NCBI RefSeq assembly: GCF_015752155.1
Contig: NZ_JADOVI010000001.1
Span: forward strand, 248,001 to 312,000
DNA from: Cryobacterium sp. MP_M3
Lineage (GTDB): Bacteria > Actinomycetota > Actinomycetes > Actinomycetales > Microbacteriaceae
Length of the DNA stretch: 64,000 bases
Direction of reading: 5' to 3'
How positions within the stretch are numbered: position 1 is the first letter of the stretch; every line of letters starts with the position of its first letter. The translations under genes were made by a program, and so were the position numbers. Positions 53,468 through 62,359 of the stretch are shown here, piece after piece. The notes beneath the pieces were generated by a model. That model searched no databases. It was not told the origin of the DNA and saw only the letters and a program-made list of their open reading frames with translations.

Positions 53468-54655
53468 ATGACAACCACCACTCCCGCCAAGCGCAAGCCG
53501 CGGCTGGCCATCAACTTTCGCCAGTACGGAATCCTCGCCGCCCTGGTCGTCATCGTCGTGCTGTTTCAGGTGCTCACCAACGGGCGCCTGCTGCTGCCGG
53601 GCAACGTCAACAATCTGATCCAGCAGAACGCGTACGTGCTGATCCTCGCCGTCGGCATGGTGGTGGTGATCATCGCCGGCCATATCGACCTGTCGGTCGG
53701 GTCGGTGGTCGCCATGGTCGGTGCGGTCTCGGCGATCGCCACGAACGTGTGGGGCCTTCCCTGGTGGGCGTCCGTGCTGCTCGCCCTGCTCGTCGGTGCG
53801 CTGGTCGGGGCCTGGCAGGGTTTCTGGGTGGCGTTCGTGGGCATCCCCGCCTTCATCGTGACGCTGGCCGGAATGCTCATCTTCCGAGGTCTCACCCTCG
53901 TCCTGCTGACCGGCGGCACCATCAGCGGGCTTCCCGACCAGTTCACCGCGATCGGGGCCGGCTGGCTGCCGGGCTTCCTTGGTGAACTCGGTGGACGCGA
54001 CGTGCTGACCCTGGGTCTCGGGCTGGTCACCTGCGTGGCGCTCGTGCTGCAGCAGCTGCGCACCCGGGCGACCCTCCGCCGGCTGGAGTTGCCCCGCGAG
54101 ACGCTCACCCAGCTCTGGCTGAAGAACGGCATCGCGATCGTCGCCATCATGTGGCTGGCTTGGCTCCTGTCGGGATACAGTGGCACTCCGATCATCCTGA
54201 TCATCCTTGCCGTGCTGATCCTGCTCTACACGTTCATGCTCAACCAAACCGTGTTCGGCCGGCACGTGTACGCCATCGGCGGCAACCTGTTCGCCGCCAT
54301 GATGAGCGGCGTGAAGACGAAGTGGGTCAACTTCTACGTCTTCGTCAACATGGGCGTGCTCGCCGGCCTGGCAGGGGTCGTCAGCACGGCCCGCGCGGGC
54401 GGCGCCGTGGCATCCGCCGGCCAGAACTACGAATTGGATGCCATCGCGGCCGTCTTCATCGGCGGTGCCGCGGTGCAGGGAGGCATCGGCACGGTCGTCG
54501 GGGCCATAGTCGGCGGCCTGGTGATGGGCGTCCTCAACATGGGCCTCTCGATCCTCTCGGTCGACGCGGCGTGGCAGATGGCGATCAAGGGGCTTGTGCT
54601 TCTGCTCGCGGTCGCCTTCGACATCTTCAACAAGCGCCGCAGCGGCGGACGCTGA
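53468..54655 (+). CDS. mmsB: Multiple-monosaccharide ABC transporter permease (copy 3)
   Basis: 395-residue RbsC/XylH-type permease with about ten hydrophobic segments and the blocks [54 protein letters not shown] and [14 protein letters not shown]. It follows mmsA by six bases. The ending [12 protein letters not shown] is nearly identical to that of copy 1 ([12 protein letters not shown]). A sugar acetyltransferase gene follows 31 bases later without a visible terminator. Confidence 0.94.
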   Translation: MTTTTPAKRKPRLAINFRQYGILAALVVIVVLFQVLTNGRLLLPGNVNNLIQQNAYVLILAVGMVVVIIAGHIDLSVGSVVAMVGAVSAIATNVWGLPWWASVLLALLVGALVGAWQGFWVAFVGIPAFIVTLAGMLIFRGLTLVLLTGGTISGLPDQFTAIGAGWLPGFLGELGGRDVLTLGLGLVTCVALVLQQLRTRATLRRLELPRETLTQLWLKNGIAIVAIMWLAWLLSGYSGTPIILIILAVLILLYTFMLNQTVFGRHVYAIGGNLFAAMMSGVKTKWVNFYVFVNMGVLAGLAGVVSTARAGGAVASAGQNYELDAIAAVFIGGAAVQGGIGTVVGAIVGGLVMGVLNMGLSILSVDAAWQMAIKGLVLLLAVAFDIFNKRRSGGR

Positions 54656-54678
54656 TTCGGCGGGCGGCCACCGATAGG

Positions 54679-54701
54679 ATATGTTCATGTCTCAAACAAA
54701 T
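54679..54701. promoter_or_regulatory. Candidate ROK/XylR box over the acetyltransferase start
   Basis: ATATGTT-N9-AACAAAT spans the ribosome site and start codon of the acetyltransferase gene. The spacing equals the other four copies, but its position over a start codon makes it the least certain as an operator. Confidence 0.45.
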
Positions 54702-55373
54702 AGGCCGACGCCGGACCCCGGTCGCTCGGAATTCGACAAGATGGTGGCGGGGGACTGGTACCGGTACCGCTCCGGCCCCGAGCTCGCCGAGCTGACCATC
54801 GGCACCCAGCGCACCTGCCGGCAGATCACCGCCCTCTTCGACGAGGACAGGGATGCCGCCCAGGAACTGTTCACCGGGATGCTCGGCACGGCCGGCGAGG
54901 GCGTCGACTTCCGGCCGCCGCTCTACCTGGACTACGGCTCGCGCCTGCACGTGGGGTCCGGCACCTTCATCAACGCCGACTTCCTCGCCCTCGGCGGTGG
55001 GGAGATCACGATCGGGAAGAACGTGCTCGTCGGGCCGAGCGCACGCCTCTACACCCCGATCCACGCCCTTGACGTCGGCGAACGCCGGGCCGGCTACGAA
55101 CGGGTGCTGCCGATCCGGATCGGCGACGACGTCTGGCTCGGCGGGAACGTCGTCGTCTGCCCCGGTGTCACGATCGGCGCCGGCAGTGTCATCGGCGCCG
55201 GCTCCGTGGTCACCAGGGATGTGCCGCCGGGTGTCATCGCCGTCGGCAACCCGGCCCGCGTCATCCGCACCCTCGCCGAGGCCGCCGAGGCCGCCGAGGC
55301 CGAGGAGGCCGAGCAGGCCGAGCAGGCCGAGCAGGGCCGGTCTGAGCCGGACCCGGGCGCACCCGCACGGTAG
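54687..55373 (+). CDS. Maltose/galactoside O-acetyltransferase family protein
   Basis: 228-residue left-handed beta-helix acetyltransferase that moves acetyl from acetyl-CoA to a sugar hydroxyl. The N-terminal maltose-acetyltransferase cap is SEFDKMVAGDWYRYRSGPELAEL, and the hexapeptide repeats run from about residue 70 to 185 (GGGEITIGKNVLVGPSARLYTPIHALDV with the catalytic-type His, then GDDVWLGGNVVVCPGVTIGAGSVIGAGSVV). After VGNPARVIRTL comes a low-complexity tail of AEAAEAAEAEE and EQAEQAEQ units. ATG 54687 is favoured by AGGAT seven bases upstream over ATG 54681. It is probably the last gene of the chvE-mmsAB copy 3 operon and may detoxify non-metabolised sugars, as proposed for LacA. 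Confidence 0.9.
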   Translation: MSQTNRPTPDPGRSEFDKMVAGDWYRYRSGPELAELTIGTQRTCRQITALFDEDRDAAQELFTGMLGTAGEGVDFRPPLYLDYGSRLHVGSGTFINADFLALGGGEITIGKNVLVGPSARLYTPIHALDVGERRAGYERVLPIRIGDDVWLGGNVVVCPGVTIGAGSVIGAGSVVTRDVPPGVIAVGNPARVIRTLAEAAEAAEAEEAEQAEQAEQGRSEPDPGAPAR

Positions 55374-55445
55374 CCTGCACGACCTGACCGGATGCCGCGC
55401 ACGGCCTGATGCGGCAGACTGTGCCACGAGGGATTCGAGGGGTTC

Positions 55446-56462
55446 ATGGCGAGCATTCACGACGTGGCGCGGGTGGCCGGCGTGTCGATCAGCACGGTGT
55501 CCTATGCGCTTTCCGGCAAGCGTTCCATCGCGGAGTCGACCCGGCTCCGCATCAACAATGCCGTGGAACAGTTGGGCTACCGGCCCAACGCGGGAGCGCG
55601 CATGCTTGCCGGGACGCGCACCAACATCTTCGCGCTGACCGCGCCGTTCCATGCGGAGACCTACGCGCCTGCGCACATGGCCTTCGTGCTCGCCGTGGCG
55701 CAGGCCTCCCGCGCCCACGACTACGACGTGCTGCTGCTCACCCAGGATGAGGCCACCAGCGGACTGCGGCGAGTCGCCTCCAGCCGCCTTGTCGACGGCA
55801 TCATCGTGCTCGACGTCGCGGCCGACGACGACCGGGTGGGGGTGATCAGGAAGCTCGGCACGCCGGCCGTCTTCATCGGGGTTCCGCGGGACGCCGAGGG
55901 GCTGGTCTGCGTGGACCTCGATTTCGAAGCCGCGGCGGCCCTGGCGATCAGTCGCCTCGCCGACGCCGGCCACCGGGCGATCGGGCTCATCGGCCACTCT
56001 CCCGGCGTGTATGCGCGCGGCTCCAACTTTCCGCCCCGGTTCCGGGACGGCTTCTTCCGCGCTGCGGCGGCGCGGGGAATCGGAACGGCGTTCGCCATGC
56101 CCGAGCGTGACGGGTCGAGCGTGCGAGCGGCCGTCGACGAGCTCTACCGGGCGCTGCCGGGGATGACCGCCCTCGTGCTGCACTGCGAAGAGGCGGTGCA
56201 GGCGGCCGTGATGGACATCCTGCGCGAACGCGGGTTGCGCGTGCCGGAGGACCTGTCGGTGATCTCAGCCTGCGCGAGCTTCGAGACGGATCACTTCGAG
56301 CCTGCCCTCGACACCATCCCCCTGGTCGCGGCCGACTCCTGCACGCGGGCAGTGGAGCTGGCGATCGAGCAGGTCGCCGGACCGATCGCCCCCCGGGTCG
56401 AGCTCGTGCCGCCGCGCTACCTCGAGCGCGGATCGATCGCGCCTCCCGCCCCCCTCCGCTGA
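55446..56462 (+). CDS. LacI-family regulator of the alpha-xyloside operon
   Basis: 338-residue repressor with helix-turn-helix ASIHDVARVAGVSISTVSYALSGKRSIAESTRLRINNAVEQLGYRPNAGARMLAGTRTN and a ligand core (RLVDGIIVLDVAADDDRVGV, DLDFEAAAALAISRLADAGHRAIGLIG, SVISACASFETDHFEPALDTI). It lies 203 bases upstream of, and in the same direction as, the binding-protein gene at 56666. The two TCGAAGCGTTTCG dyads in that gap are its probable targets. The start ATG 55446 follows GAGGGGTTC. Confidence 0.92.
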   Translation: MASIHDVARVAGVSISTVSYALSGKRSIAESTRLRINNAVEQLGYRPNAGARMLAGTRTNIFALTAPFHAETYAPAHMAFVLAVAQASRAHDYDVLLLTQDEATSGLRRVASSRLVDGIIVLDVAADDDRVGVIRKLGTPAVFIGVPRDAEGLVCVDLDFEAAAALAISRLADAGHRAIGLIGHSPGVYARGSNFPPRFRDGFFRAAAARGIGTAFAMPERDGSSVRAAVDELYRALPGMTALVLHCEEAVQAAVMDILRERGLRVPEDLSVISACASFETDHFEPALDTIPLVAADSCTRAVELAIEQVAGPIAPRVELVPPRYLERGSIAPPAPLR

Positions 56463-56486
56463 CGCCAACCGAGCCCCCTCGCGCGG

Positions 56487-56509
56487 ATATGTTGCAATTC
56501 TCCACAAAC
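56487..56509. promoter_or_regulatory. Candidate ROK/XylR box upstream of the alpha-xyloside operon
   Basis: ATATGTT-N9-CACAAAC, ending three bases before the -35 element of the operon promoter. Its arms and spacing match the other four copies. Confidence 0.65.
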
Positions 56510-56512
56510 CCC

Positions 56513-56541
56513 TTGCGCGCGCGTCCCCCCGCCCTTATGCT
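56513..56541 (+). promoter_or_regulatory. Promoter of the alpha-xyloside operon
   Basis: TTGCGC (56513-56518) and TATGCT (56536-56541) are separated by 17 bases. The ROK-type box lies just upstream and two LacI dyads just downstream of the expected start near 56548. Confidence 0.65.
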
Positions 56542-56557
56542 TCAAAGCGACCCACTG

Positions 56558-56571
56558 TCGAAGCGTTTCGG
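56558..56571. promoter_or_regulatory. LacI operator 1, TCGAAGCGTTTCGG
   Basis: A near-palindrome with central GCGT about 10 bases after the predicted transcription start; the same core recurs 36 bp downstream. Confidence 0.7.
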
Positions 56572-56592
56572 CAGGCGATAGGCACTGCAACT

Positions 56593-56608
56593 ATCGAAGC
56601 GTTTCGAT
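56593..56608. promoter_or_regulatory. LacI operator 2, ATCGAAGCGTTTCGAT
   Basis: A 16-bp dyad with a single mismatched pair, a more complete copy of operator 1. Two sites 36 bp apart suggest cooperative binding by the LacI protein encoded at 55446. Confidence 0.75.
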
Positions 56609-56665
56609 TGCGTTTCGCTCAGGGTTTCGGGGCGGCCGGCGTCGCCCACTACAAGGAGGTAGAAC

Positions 56666-57961
56666 GTGAGATTAGGTAAGCGCACTCTCGCCGTCGTGGC
56701 GATGGCGGCAACGGCGGCCCTGTTGTCGGGCTGTGTAAACGGCGGGGGCGGCGGCGCGGCGGACGACGCGAGCAAGACCCTCACCCTGTGGGACTTCGAG
56801 AGCGACACGAGCGCGATGGGCATCGCCTGGAACCAGGCGATCAAGACCTTCGAGAAGGAGACCGGCGCGAAGGTCAAGTTCGAGGCCAAGAGCTTCGAGC
56901 AGATCCGCTCGACCGCGAGCCAGGTGCTCAACTCGGACAAGGCCCCAGACGTGCTCGAGTACAACAAGGGCAACGCGACCGCCGGGCTCCTGGCCAGCCA
57001 GGGCCTGCTGAGCAACCTCGACGACGCCGTCAAGAAGTACGGCTGGGCCGACAAGCTCGCACCGTCGCTGCAGACCACGGCGAAGTATGACGAAAACGGC
57101 ATCATGGGCTCCGGCTCCTGGTACGGCGTGCCCAACTACGGCGAATTCGTCGAGGTCTATTACAACAAGGACATGTTCGCGAAGTACAACATCGCTATCC
57201 CGACCACGCAAGCCGAATTCGAGGCGGCGCTCAAGACCTTCGCCGACGCCGGGATCACCCCGCTGGCCGAGTCGGCCGCCGAGTACCCGCTGGGCCAGCT
57301 CTGGTACCAGCTCGCCCTCACCAAGGCCGACCGAAGCTTCGTCGACGACTACCAGCTCTACAAGGGCAAGGTCGACTGGCAGGGCAAGGAACTGAGCTAC
57401 GCCACGGAGACCATCAAGGACTGGACCGACATCAGCAAGGACGCCAGCGGCACCAAGGCAGAGGATGCCGGCACCGCCTTCATCGCCGGCACCAACCCGA
57501 TCTTCTTCTCCGGCAGCTGGTGGTACAACCGCTTCACGACCGAGGTCAAGGGGTTCGACTGGGGCACCTTCCTCTACCCCGGCGCGAAGATGTCGCCCGG
57601 CTCCGCCGGCAACATGTGGGTCGTCCCGGAGAACGCGAAGAACAAGGACCTCGCGGCGAAGTTCATCGACATCACCATGCGACCGGAGATCCAGGCCCTG
57701 ATCGGCAACAACGGCGGCGTGCCCGTCGCGGCGAACGCGGCAGACATCACCGACCCGAAGAGCAAGGAACTGATCGACAACTTCAACACCCTCACCGGTG
57801 AAGACGGCATCGCGTTCTACCCCGACTGGCCCACCCCGACCTTCTACGACCAGCTCAACGCCGGCCTGCAGGAGCTCATCAACGGAACCAAGTCGTCCAA
57901 GGACGTGCTGACCCAGCTCGGCGGCCAATACGAAGACGGCATCAAGGACATCAAGAAGTAG
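56666..57961 (+). CDS. CUT1-type ABC transporter substrate-binding lipoprotein (alpha-xyloside locus)
   Basis: 431-residue oligosaccharide-binding lipoprotein; the lipobox LLSGC places the lipidated Cys at residue 23. Family-1 features: KTLTLWDFESDTSAMGIAWNQAIKTFEKETGAKV, KAPDVLEYNKGNATAGLLASQGLL, GSWYGVPNYGEFVEVYYNKDMFAKYNI and GSWWYNRFTTEVKGFDWG. The start is GTG with an ideal AAGGAGGT five bases upstream. First gene of an operon with two permeases, GH31 alpha-xylosidase and GH1 beta-glucosidase, so xyloglucan-type oligosaccharides or isoprimeverose are plausible ligands. Confidence 0.92.
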   Translation: MRLGKRTLAVVAMAATAALLSGCVNGGGGGAADDASKTLTLWDFESDTSAMGIAWNQAIKTFEKETGAKVKFEAKSFEQIRSTASQVLNSDKAPDVLEYNKGNATAGLLASQGLLSNLDDAVKKYGWADKLAPSLQTTAKYDENGIMGSGSWYGVPNYGEFVEVYYNKDMFAKYNIAIPTTQAEFEAALKTFADAGITPLAESAAEYPLGQLWYQLALTKADRSFVDDYQLYKGKVDWQGKELSYATETIKDWTDISKDASGTKAEDAGTAFIAGTNPIFFSGSWWYNRFTTEVKGFDWGTFLYPGAKMSPGSAGNMWVVPENAKNKDLAAKFIDITMRPEIQALIGNNGGVPVAANAADITDPKSKELIDNFNTLTGEDGIAFYPDWPTPTFYDQLNAGLQELINGTKSSKDVLTQLGGQYEDGIKDIKK

Positions 57962-57978
57962 TCCTCCCGGCCGCTGAA

Positions 57979-58027
57979 TTGCGGAGAAAACACCCTTGAC
58001 TCGAGGGTGAAGGTGTTTTCTCCGCAA
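57979..58027 (+). terminator. Large intercistronic hairpin TTGCGGAGAAAACACC / GGTGTTTTCTCCGCAA
   Basis: Perfect 16-bp arms (57979-57994 and 58012-58027) enclose 17 bases; an alternative inner stem CACCCT/AGGGTG (57991-57996 with 58004-58009) overlaps one arm. It lies between the binding-protein and permease genes and would limit permease expression or stabilise the upstream message. Confidence 0.85.
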
Positions 58028-58052
58028 CTCGGGGCGGCTCGAGGCCCTCGTG

Positions 58053-58077
58053 GGGTCTCGACACGCTCGACCACCGG
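58053..58077 (+). repeat. Dispersed repeat unit GGGTCTCGACACGCTCGACC
   Basis: The same unit as at 13936-13960 (one base differs in the core), again in an intercistronic gap. It supports a dispersed REP-like family in this genome. Confidence 0.75.
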
Positions 58078-58116
58078 GCGCGAGGCCCGACCACCGAACT
58101 CAAGAAAGGCACGACG

Positions 58117-59100
58117 ATGGCCACACCAGCCCCGTTTGCCGGCACGAAGACCGCCTCGCGGAAGGCGCCCGCGGGCGCCGCCCCGATCACCAGCCTCATC
58201 CCCGGGGCGACCGGCCGTGGCTTCTGGATCTACCTTCTGCCCGGCCTGCTCCTCCTCACCATCATCGTTCTCATCCCGCTGGGCTGGAACCTGTACCTGA
58301 CCTTCACCTCCTACCGCGGCATCCGCCCGCCGGTCTGGAACAACTTCGAGAACTGGACGAAGCTGTTCGGTGACGACGTCTTCTGGACCTCGTTCGGCAA
58401 CTCGGTGGCGATGATCGTCGCGATGGTGATCGTGCCGACGCTGCTCGGCCTCGTGCTCGCGGCCATGCTCTTCGACCTGGTAGGCAAGAAGTTCGGCAGC
58501 AGGATCGCCAGCTTCCTCCGCGCCACCTACTACCTGCCGCAGATCCTCCCCGTGGTCATCGCGGCGATCGTGATCGGCTGGATCCTCCGCCCCGAGAACG
58601 GCGCGCTCAACCAGGTGCTCGGCGCCGTCGGCCTCGAGTCGCTCCAGCACAACTGGCTCGGCAGCCCCGACACGGCCCTCGCGAGCATCATGGTGATCAT
58701 GGTCTGGGTGCAGCTCGGCTACCCGATCGTCATCTTCATGGCCGCGCTGCAACGCGTCGACCCCGAGCTGTACGAAGCCGCCGAACTCGACGGGGCCAAC
58801 TGGTTCCAGCGGTTCCAGGCCATCACGGTCGGCATCATCCGGCCCGAGATCTTCGTCGTCACCCTCACCTGCACGATCGCCGCCCTCAAGGTGTTCGGCC
58901 CGATCTACGCGCTCACCCGCGGCGGCCCCGGAACGTCCACGATCGTGCCCAGCTACTACTCGTACAGCGAGTTCTTCCAGAACCAGCAGGTCGGCTACGG
59001 CGCCACGATCGCGACGGCACTCACCGTCGTGGTCGCGATCGTCGCGATCGTGTTCATCACTTTCCAGACCCGGCTCGAGCGCCGGGACGAGGAGCGCTAG
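58117..59100 (+). CDS. CUT1-type ABC permease, MalF-like (alpha-xyloside locus)
   Basis: 327-residue membrane protein with six hydrophobic segments after a 25-residue cytoplasmic start. The EAA loop is DPELYEAAELDGANWFQRFQAITVGIIRPE, preceded by MVIMVWVQLGYPIVIFMAALQRV. The intact loop contrasts with the interrupted paralogue at 45598. It follows the hairpin and repeat region, with the next permease two bases after its stop. Confidence 0.92.
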   Translation: MATPAPFAGTKTASRKAPAGAAPITSLIPGATGRGFWIYLLPGLLLLTIIVLIPLGWNLYLTFTSYRGIRPPVWNNFENWTKLFGDDVFWTSFGNSVAMIVAMVIVPTLLGLVLAAMLFDLVGKKFGSRIASFLRATYYLPQILPVVIAAIVIGWILRPENGALNQVLGAVGLESLQHNWLGSPDTALASIMVIMVWVQLGYPIVIFMAALQRVDPELYEAAELDGANWFQRFQAITVGIIRPEIFVVTLTCTIAALKVFGPIYALTRGGPGTSTIVPSYYSYSEFFQNQQVGYGATIATALTVVVAIVAIVFITFQTRLERRDEER

Positions 59101-59102
59101 AA

Positions 59103-60002
59103 ATGTCCAGCCTGACCGAGAAACTCCGCCCCGCCCGTGCCGTGGCACCCCGACCCCCGAGACTGCCGAAGGTGCGCACCCGCAAGTCGGCAGGCGACTG
59201 GGTCATCCTGGTCGTCGCGATCCTGATCGGCTTCTTCATCGCCGTCCCGTTCCTGATGATCCTGGTCAACTCGTTCAAGTCGCCCGCCGACTACAACAGC
59301 TCAGGCCCGCTCACCCTGCCGACCAACCTCTACTTCGACGGCATCGTCAACTTCTGGACCCGGGTGAACTTCCCGGAGAAGCTCTGGAACAGCATCCTGA
59401 TCTCCACCGTCGTGGCGGTCGCCGCGGTGGGCATCTCGATGTTCAACGCCTTCGCGATCGGGATCGGCCGGGTGCGCGGACGCACCTGGATCGTCGTGCT
59501 CGTGCTGCTGGCCAACATGGTGCCGCAGGAGGCCCTGCTCTACCCGCTGTACTACATGTTCAAGCAGGTCGGCCTGTACGACAACGTCTGGGCCGTGATC
59601 ATCATCTTCACAGTCATCCAGAGCGCGTTCGGCACCTACCTGCTCGCCTCGGTCTACGGCACCTTCCCCAGGGAACTGCTCGAGGCCGCGTCGCTCGACG
59701 GGGCGAGCCGCTGGCAGATCCTCTGGCGGGTCGTCTACCCGATCAGCCGGCCGACGCTCTCGGTGCTTCTGATCTTCTTCTTCATCTGGACCTGGAACGA
59801 ATTCCTCATTCCGTTGACCTTCCTGGTCAGCAACGCGAACCAGACCGTGCCCGTGGCGATCAGCGTGCTGCAGGGCGACCGGCTGATGGACGTCACCACC
59901 ACGAGCGCCTCGGCACTGCTCGGCCTGCTGCCGACGCTCATTTTCTTCCTCATTTTCCAACGCACGCTGACGCGTGGCATCACCGCGGGAGCAGTCAAGT
60001 AA
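59103..60002 (+). CDS. CUT1-type ABC permease, MalG-like (alpha-xyloside locus)
   Basis: 299-residue partner permease, six hydrophobic segments, EAA loop FPRELLEAASLDGASRWQILWRVVYPISRP. Starts two bases after the previous stop and ends two bases before GH31. No ATPase gene in the operon; a shared MsiK-type ATPase is required. Confidence 0.92.
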   Translation: MSSLTEKLRPARAVAPRPPRLPKVRTRKSAGDWVILVVAILIGFFIAVPFLMILVNSFKSPADYNSSGPLTLPTNLYFDGIVNFWTRVNFPEKLWNSILISTVVAVAAVGISMFNAFAIGIGRVRGRTWIVVLVLLANMVPQEALLYPLYYMFKQVGLYDNVWAVIIIFTVIQSAFGTYLLASVYGTFPRELLEAASLDGASRWQILWRVVYPISRPTLSVLLIFFFIWTWNEFLIPLTFLVSNANQTVPVAISVLQGDRLMDVTTTSASALLGLLPTLIFFLIFQRTLTRGITAGAVK

Positions 60003-60004
60003 TC

Positions 60005-62359
60005 ATGAAGTTCACCGATGGATTCTGGCATGTCCGCCCCGGCGTGACCCCCCTCTACGCCCAGGAGGCGTACGACCTCGAAACAGTGACGGATGCGGGC
60101 CCCGACGGTGACGCGCTGCGAATCGACGCGCCGACCAGGGTCATCGCCCACCGTGGCGACGTGCTCAACCGGGCGCTGCTCTCGGTGACGCTCTCGTCAC
60201 CGCTGCCCGGCATCATCCGGGTGCGGGTGGCCAAGGACACCGGCGGTCACACCGAGCCCGGTTTCGAGCTCGACGGCCAGACCCGCGGCAGCGGCACCGT
60301 CACCGTCGACGACACGGGCGGATCGGTGACCAGCGGTCCCCTGACCGCCCGGATCGACCGCGGCAGCCCCTGGAACCTCCGGTTCGAGGCCGACGGGCGC
60401 ACCCTCACCCAGAGCGGTGCGAAGTCGATCGGCCACATCTCGCTCGCGGCCGGAGCCCCCATCGCCGCGGAACCCACCGGGGTCTCCGGCGTCACCGCGA
60501 CCGGGCTCGCCCCGGCATCCGCGTACACGCACGCCCGGCTCGGGCTCGGCGTCGGCGAACTCGTCTACGGGCTCGGCGAACGGTTCGGCCCGCTCGTGAA
60601 GAACGGCCAGACCGTCGACATCTGGAACGCCGACGGCGGCACCTCGAGCGAACAGTCCTACAAGAACATCCCGTTCTACCTCACCAACCGGGGCTACGGC
60701 GTGCTCGTCAACCACCCGGAGCACGTCTCGTTCGAGGTGGGCAGCGAATCGGTCGAACAGGTGCAGTTCTCGGTCGCCGGCGAGCACCTCGAGTACCTCG
60801 TGATCTACGGGCCGACGCCCAAGGAGATCCTCAGCCGCTACACCGCGCTGACCGGGCGCCCAGCCCAGGTGCCGGCCTGGTCGTACGGCCTGTGGCTGTC
60901 GACCTCGTTCACCACCAAGTACGACGAGGCCACGGTGAACTCCTTCATCGACGGCATGGCCGAGCGGGATCTGCCGCTCTCGGTCTTCCACTTCGACTGC
61001 TTCTGGATGCGCGAATTCAACTGGACCGACTTCGAATGGGACCCCCGCGTCTTCCCCGACCCTGAGGGCATGCTCGCCCGCCTGCACGGCAGGAACCTGC
61101 ACGTGAGCGCGTGGATCAACCCGTACATCGCCCAGCGCGCCCCGATCTTCGCCGAGGCCCAGGCCGCCGGCTACCTCGTGAAGAAGGCCAATGGCGACGT
61201 CTGGCAGTGGGACTTCTGGCAGGCCGGCATGGGCCTGGTCGATTTCACCAACCCGGATGCCGTGACCTGGTTCCAGGGCAAGCTGCGCCGCCTGCTCGAC
61301 CAGGGCGTCGACGCGATCAAGACCGACTTCGGCGAGCGGATCCCTCTCGACGTCGTCTGGCACGACGGTTCCAGCCCCGAGCGGATGCACAACTGGTACA
61401 CCCAGCTCTACAACGCAGCCGTGTTCGAGGTGCTCCAGGAGCGCCGCGGCACGGGCGACGCGGTGCTCTTCGCCCGCTCGGCCACCGTCGGCGGCCAGAA
61501 GCAGCCCGTGCACTGGGGCGGGGACAACTCCTCCAGCTACGAGTCGATGGCCGAGACCCTGCGCGGCGGGCTCTCCCTCGCCCTCTCCGGCTTCGGGTTC
61601 TGGAGCCACGACATCGGCGGCTTCGAGGGCATGCCCAACGCGGCCGTGCTCAAGCGCTGGCTCGCCTTCGGGCTCATGTCCAGCCACTCCCGGCTGCACG
61701 GCTCCACCAGTTACCGGGTGCCGTGGCTCTTCGACGACGGCACCGAGGCGCCGGGGCAGAGCGCCGTCGACGTCACCCGCCGGTTCACGAAACTCAAGCT
61801 CTCGCTGATGCCGTACCTCTACGAGGTCGGCCTCGAGGCGCACCGCACCGGCATCCCGTTCATGCGGCCGATGCAGCTCGAATTCGCCGGCGACCCTGCG
61901 GTCGACTACCTCGACCGCCAGTACCTGCTCGGCCACGACCTGCTCGTCGCCCCGGTGTTCAGCGAGGCCGGCGACGTGTCGTACTACCTGCCGGCCGGAA
62001 CGTGGACGAACTACCTGACCGGCGAGACCGCCACCGGCCCGGCCTGGCGCCGGGAGACGCACGCGTTCGACAGCATCCCGCTCTGGGTGCGGGAGGGTGC
62101 CGTGCTCGCGACCGGGGCCAGGGACGATGTCCCGGACTACGACTTCACCGAGAACGTTCTGCTCACCGTCTACCCGGGCGGAGCGCCGACGCGCACCGTG
62201 CGGGTGTCGAATCCGCTCGGCACCATCGTCGTGACCTTTACGATTGTGGATAACGGCGACGGTGTCACCGTGCACTGCGACTCGACCGCGGCATTCCGCG
62301 CTCGGCGCGTGGGAGGCGACACCACGAAATCCGCCCACGGAAAGGCAACCCTCTCATGA
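60005..62359 (+). CDS. yicI: GH31 alpha-xylosidase (YicI type), intracellular
   Basis: 784-residue enzyme that releases alpha-linked xylose, for example from xyloglucan oligosaccharides (isoprimeverose). The N-terminus [26 protein letters not shown] is characteristic of YicI-type enzymes. The nucleophile is the Asp in [10 protein letters not shown] (about residue 440) and the acid/base the Asp in [13 protein letters not shown] (about 507); [30 protein letters not shown] is the substrate-site block. No signal peptide. Its stop overlaps the start of GH1 (ATGA), so both hydrolases are made together, consistent with alpha-xylose then beta-glucose removal. Confidence 0.94.
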   Translation: MKFTDGFWHVRPGVTPLYAQEAYDLETVTDAGPDGDALRIDAPTRVIAHRGDVLNRALLSVTLSSPLPGIIRVRVAKDTGGHTEPGFELDGQTRGSGTVTVDDTGGSVTSGPLTARIDRGSPWNLRFEADGRTLTQSGAKSIGHISLAAGAPIAAEPTGVSGVTATGLAPASAYTHARLGLGVGELVYGLGERFGPLVKNGQTVDIWNADGGTSSEQSYKNIPFYLTNRGYGVLVNHPEHVSFEVGSESVEQVQFSVAGEHLEYLVIYGPTPKEILSRYTALTGRPAQVPAWSYGLWLSTSFTTKYDEATVNSFIDGMAERDLPLSVFHFDCFWMREFNWTDFEWDPRVFPDPEGMLARLHGRNLHVSAWINPYIAQRAPIFAEAQAAGYLVKKANGDVWQWDFWQAGMGLVDFTNPDAVTWFQGKLRRLLDQGVDAIKTDFGERIPLDVVWHDGSSPERMHNWYTQLYNAAVFEVLQERRGTGDAVLFARSATVGGQKQPVHWGGDNSSSYESMAETLRGGLSLALSGFGFWSHDIGGFEGMPNAAVLKRWLAFGLMSSHSRLHGSTSYRVPWLFDDGTEAPGQSAVDVTRRFTKLKLSLMPYLYEVGLEAHRTGIPFMRPMQLEFAGDPAVDYLDRQYLLGHDLLVAPVFSEAGDVSYYLPAGTWTNYLTGETATGPAWRRETHAFDSIPLWVREGAVLATGARDDVPDYDFTENVLLTVYPGGAPTRTVRVSNPLGTIVVTFTIVDNGDGVTVHCDSTAAFRARRVGGDTTKSAHGKATLS

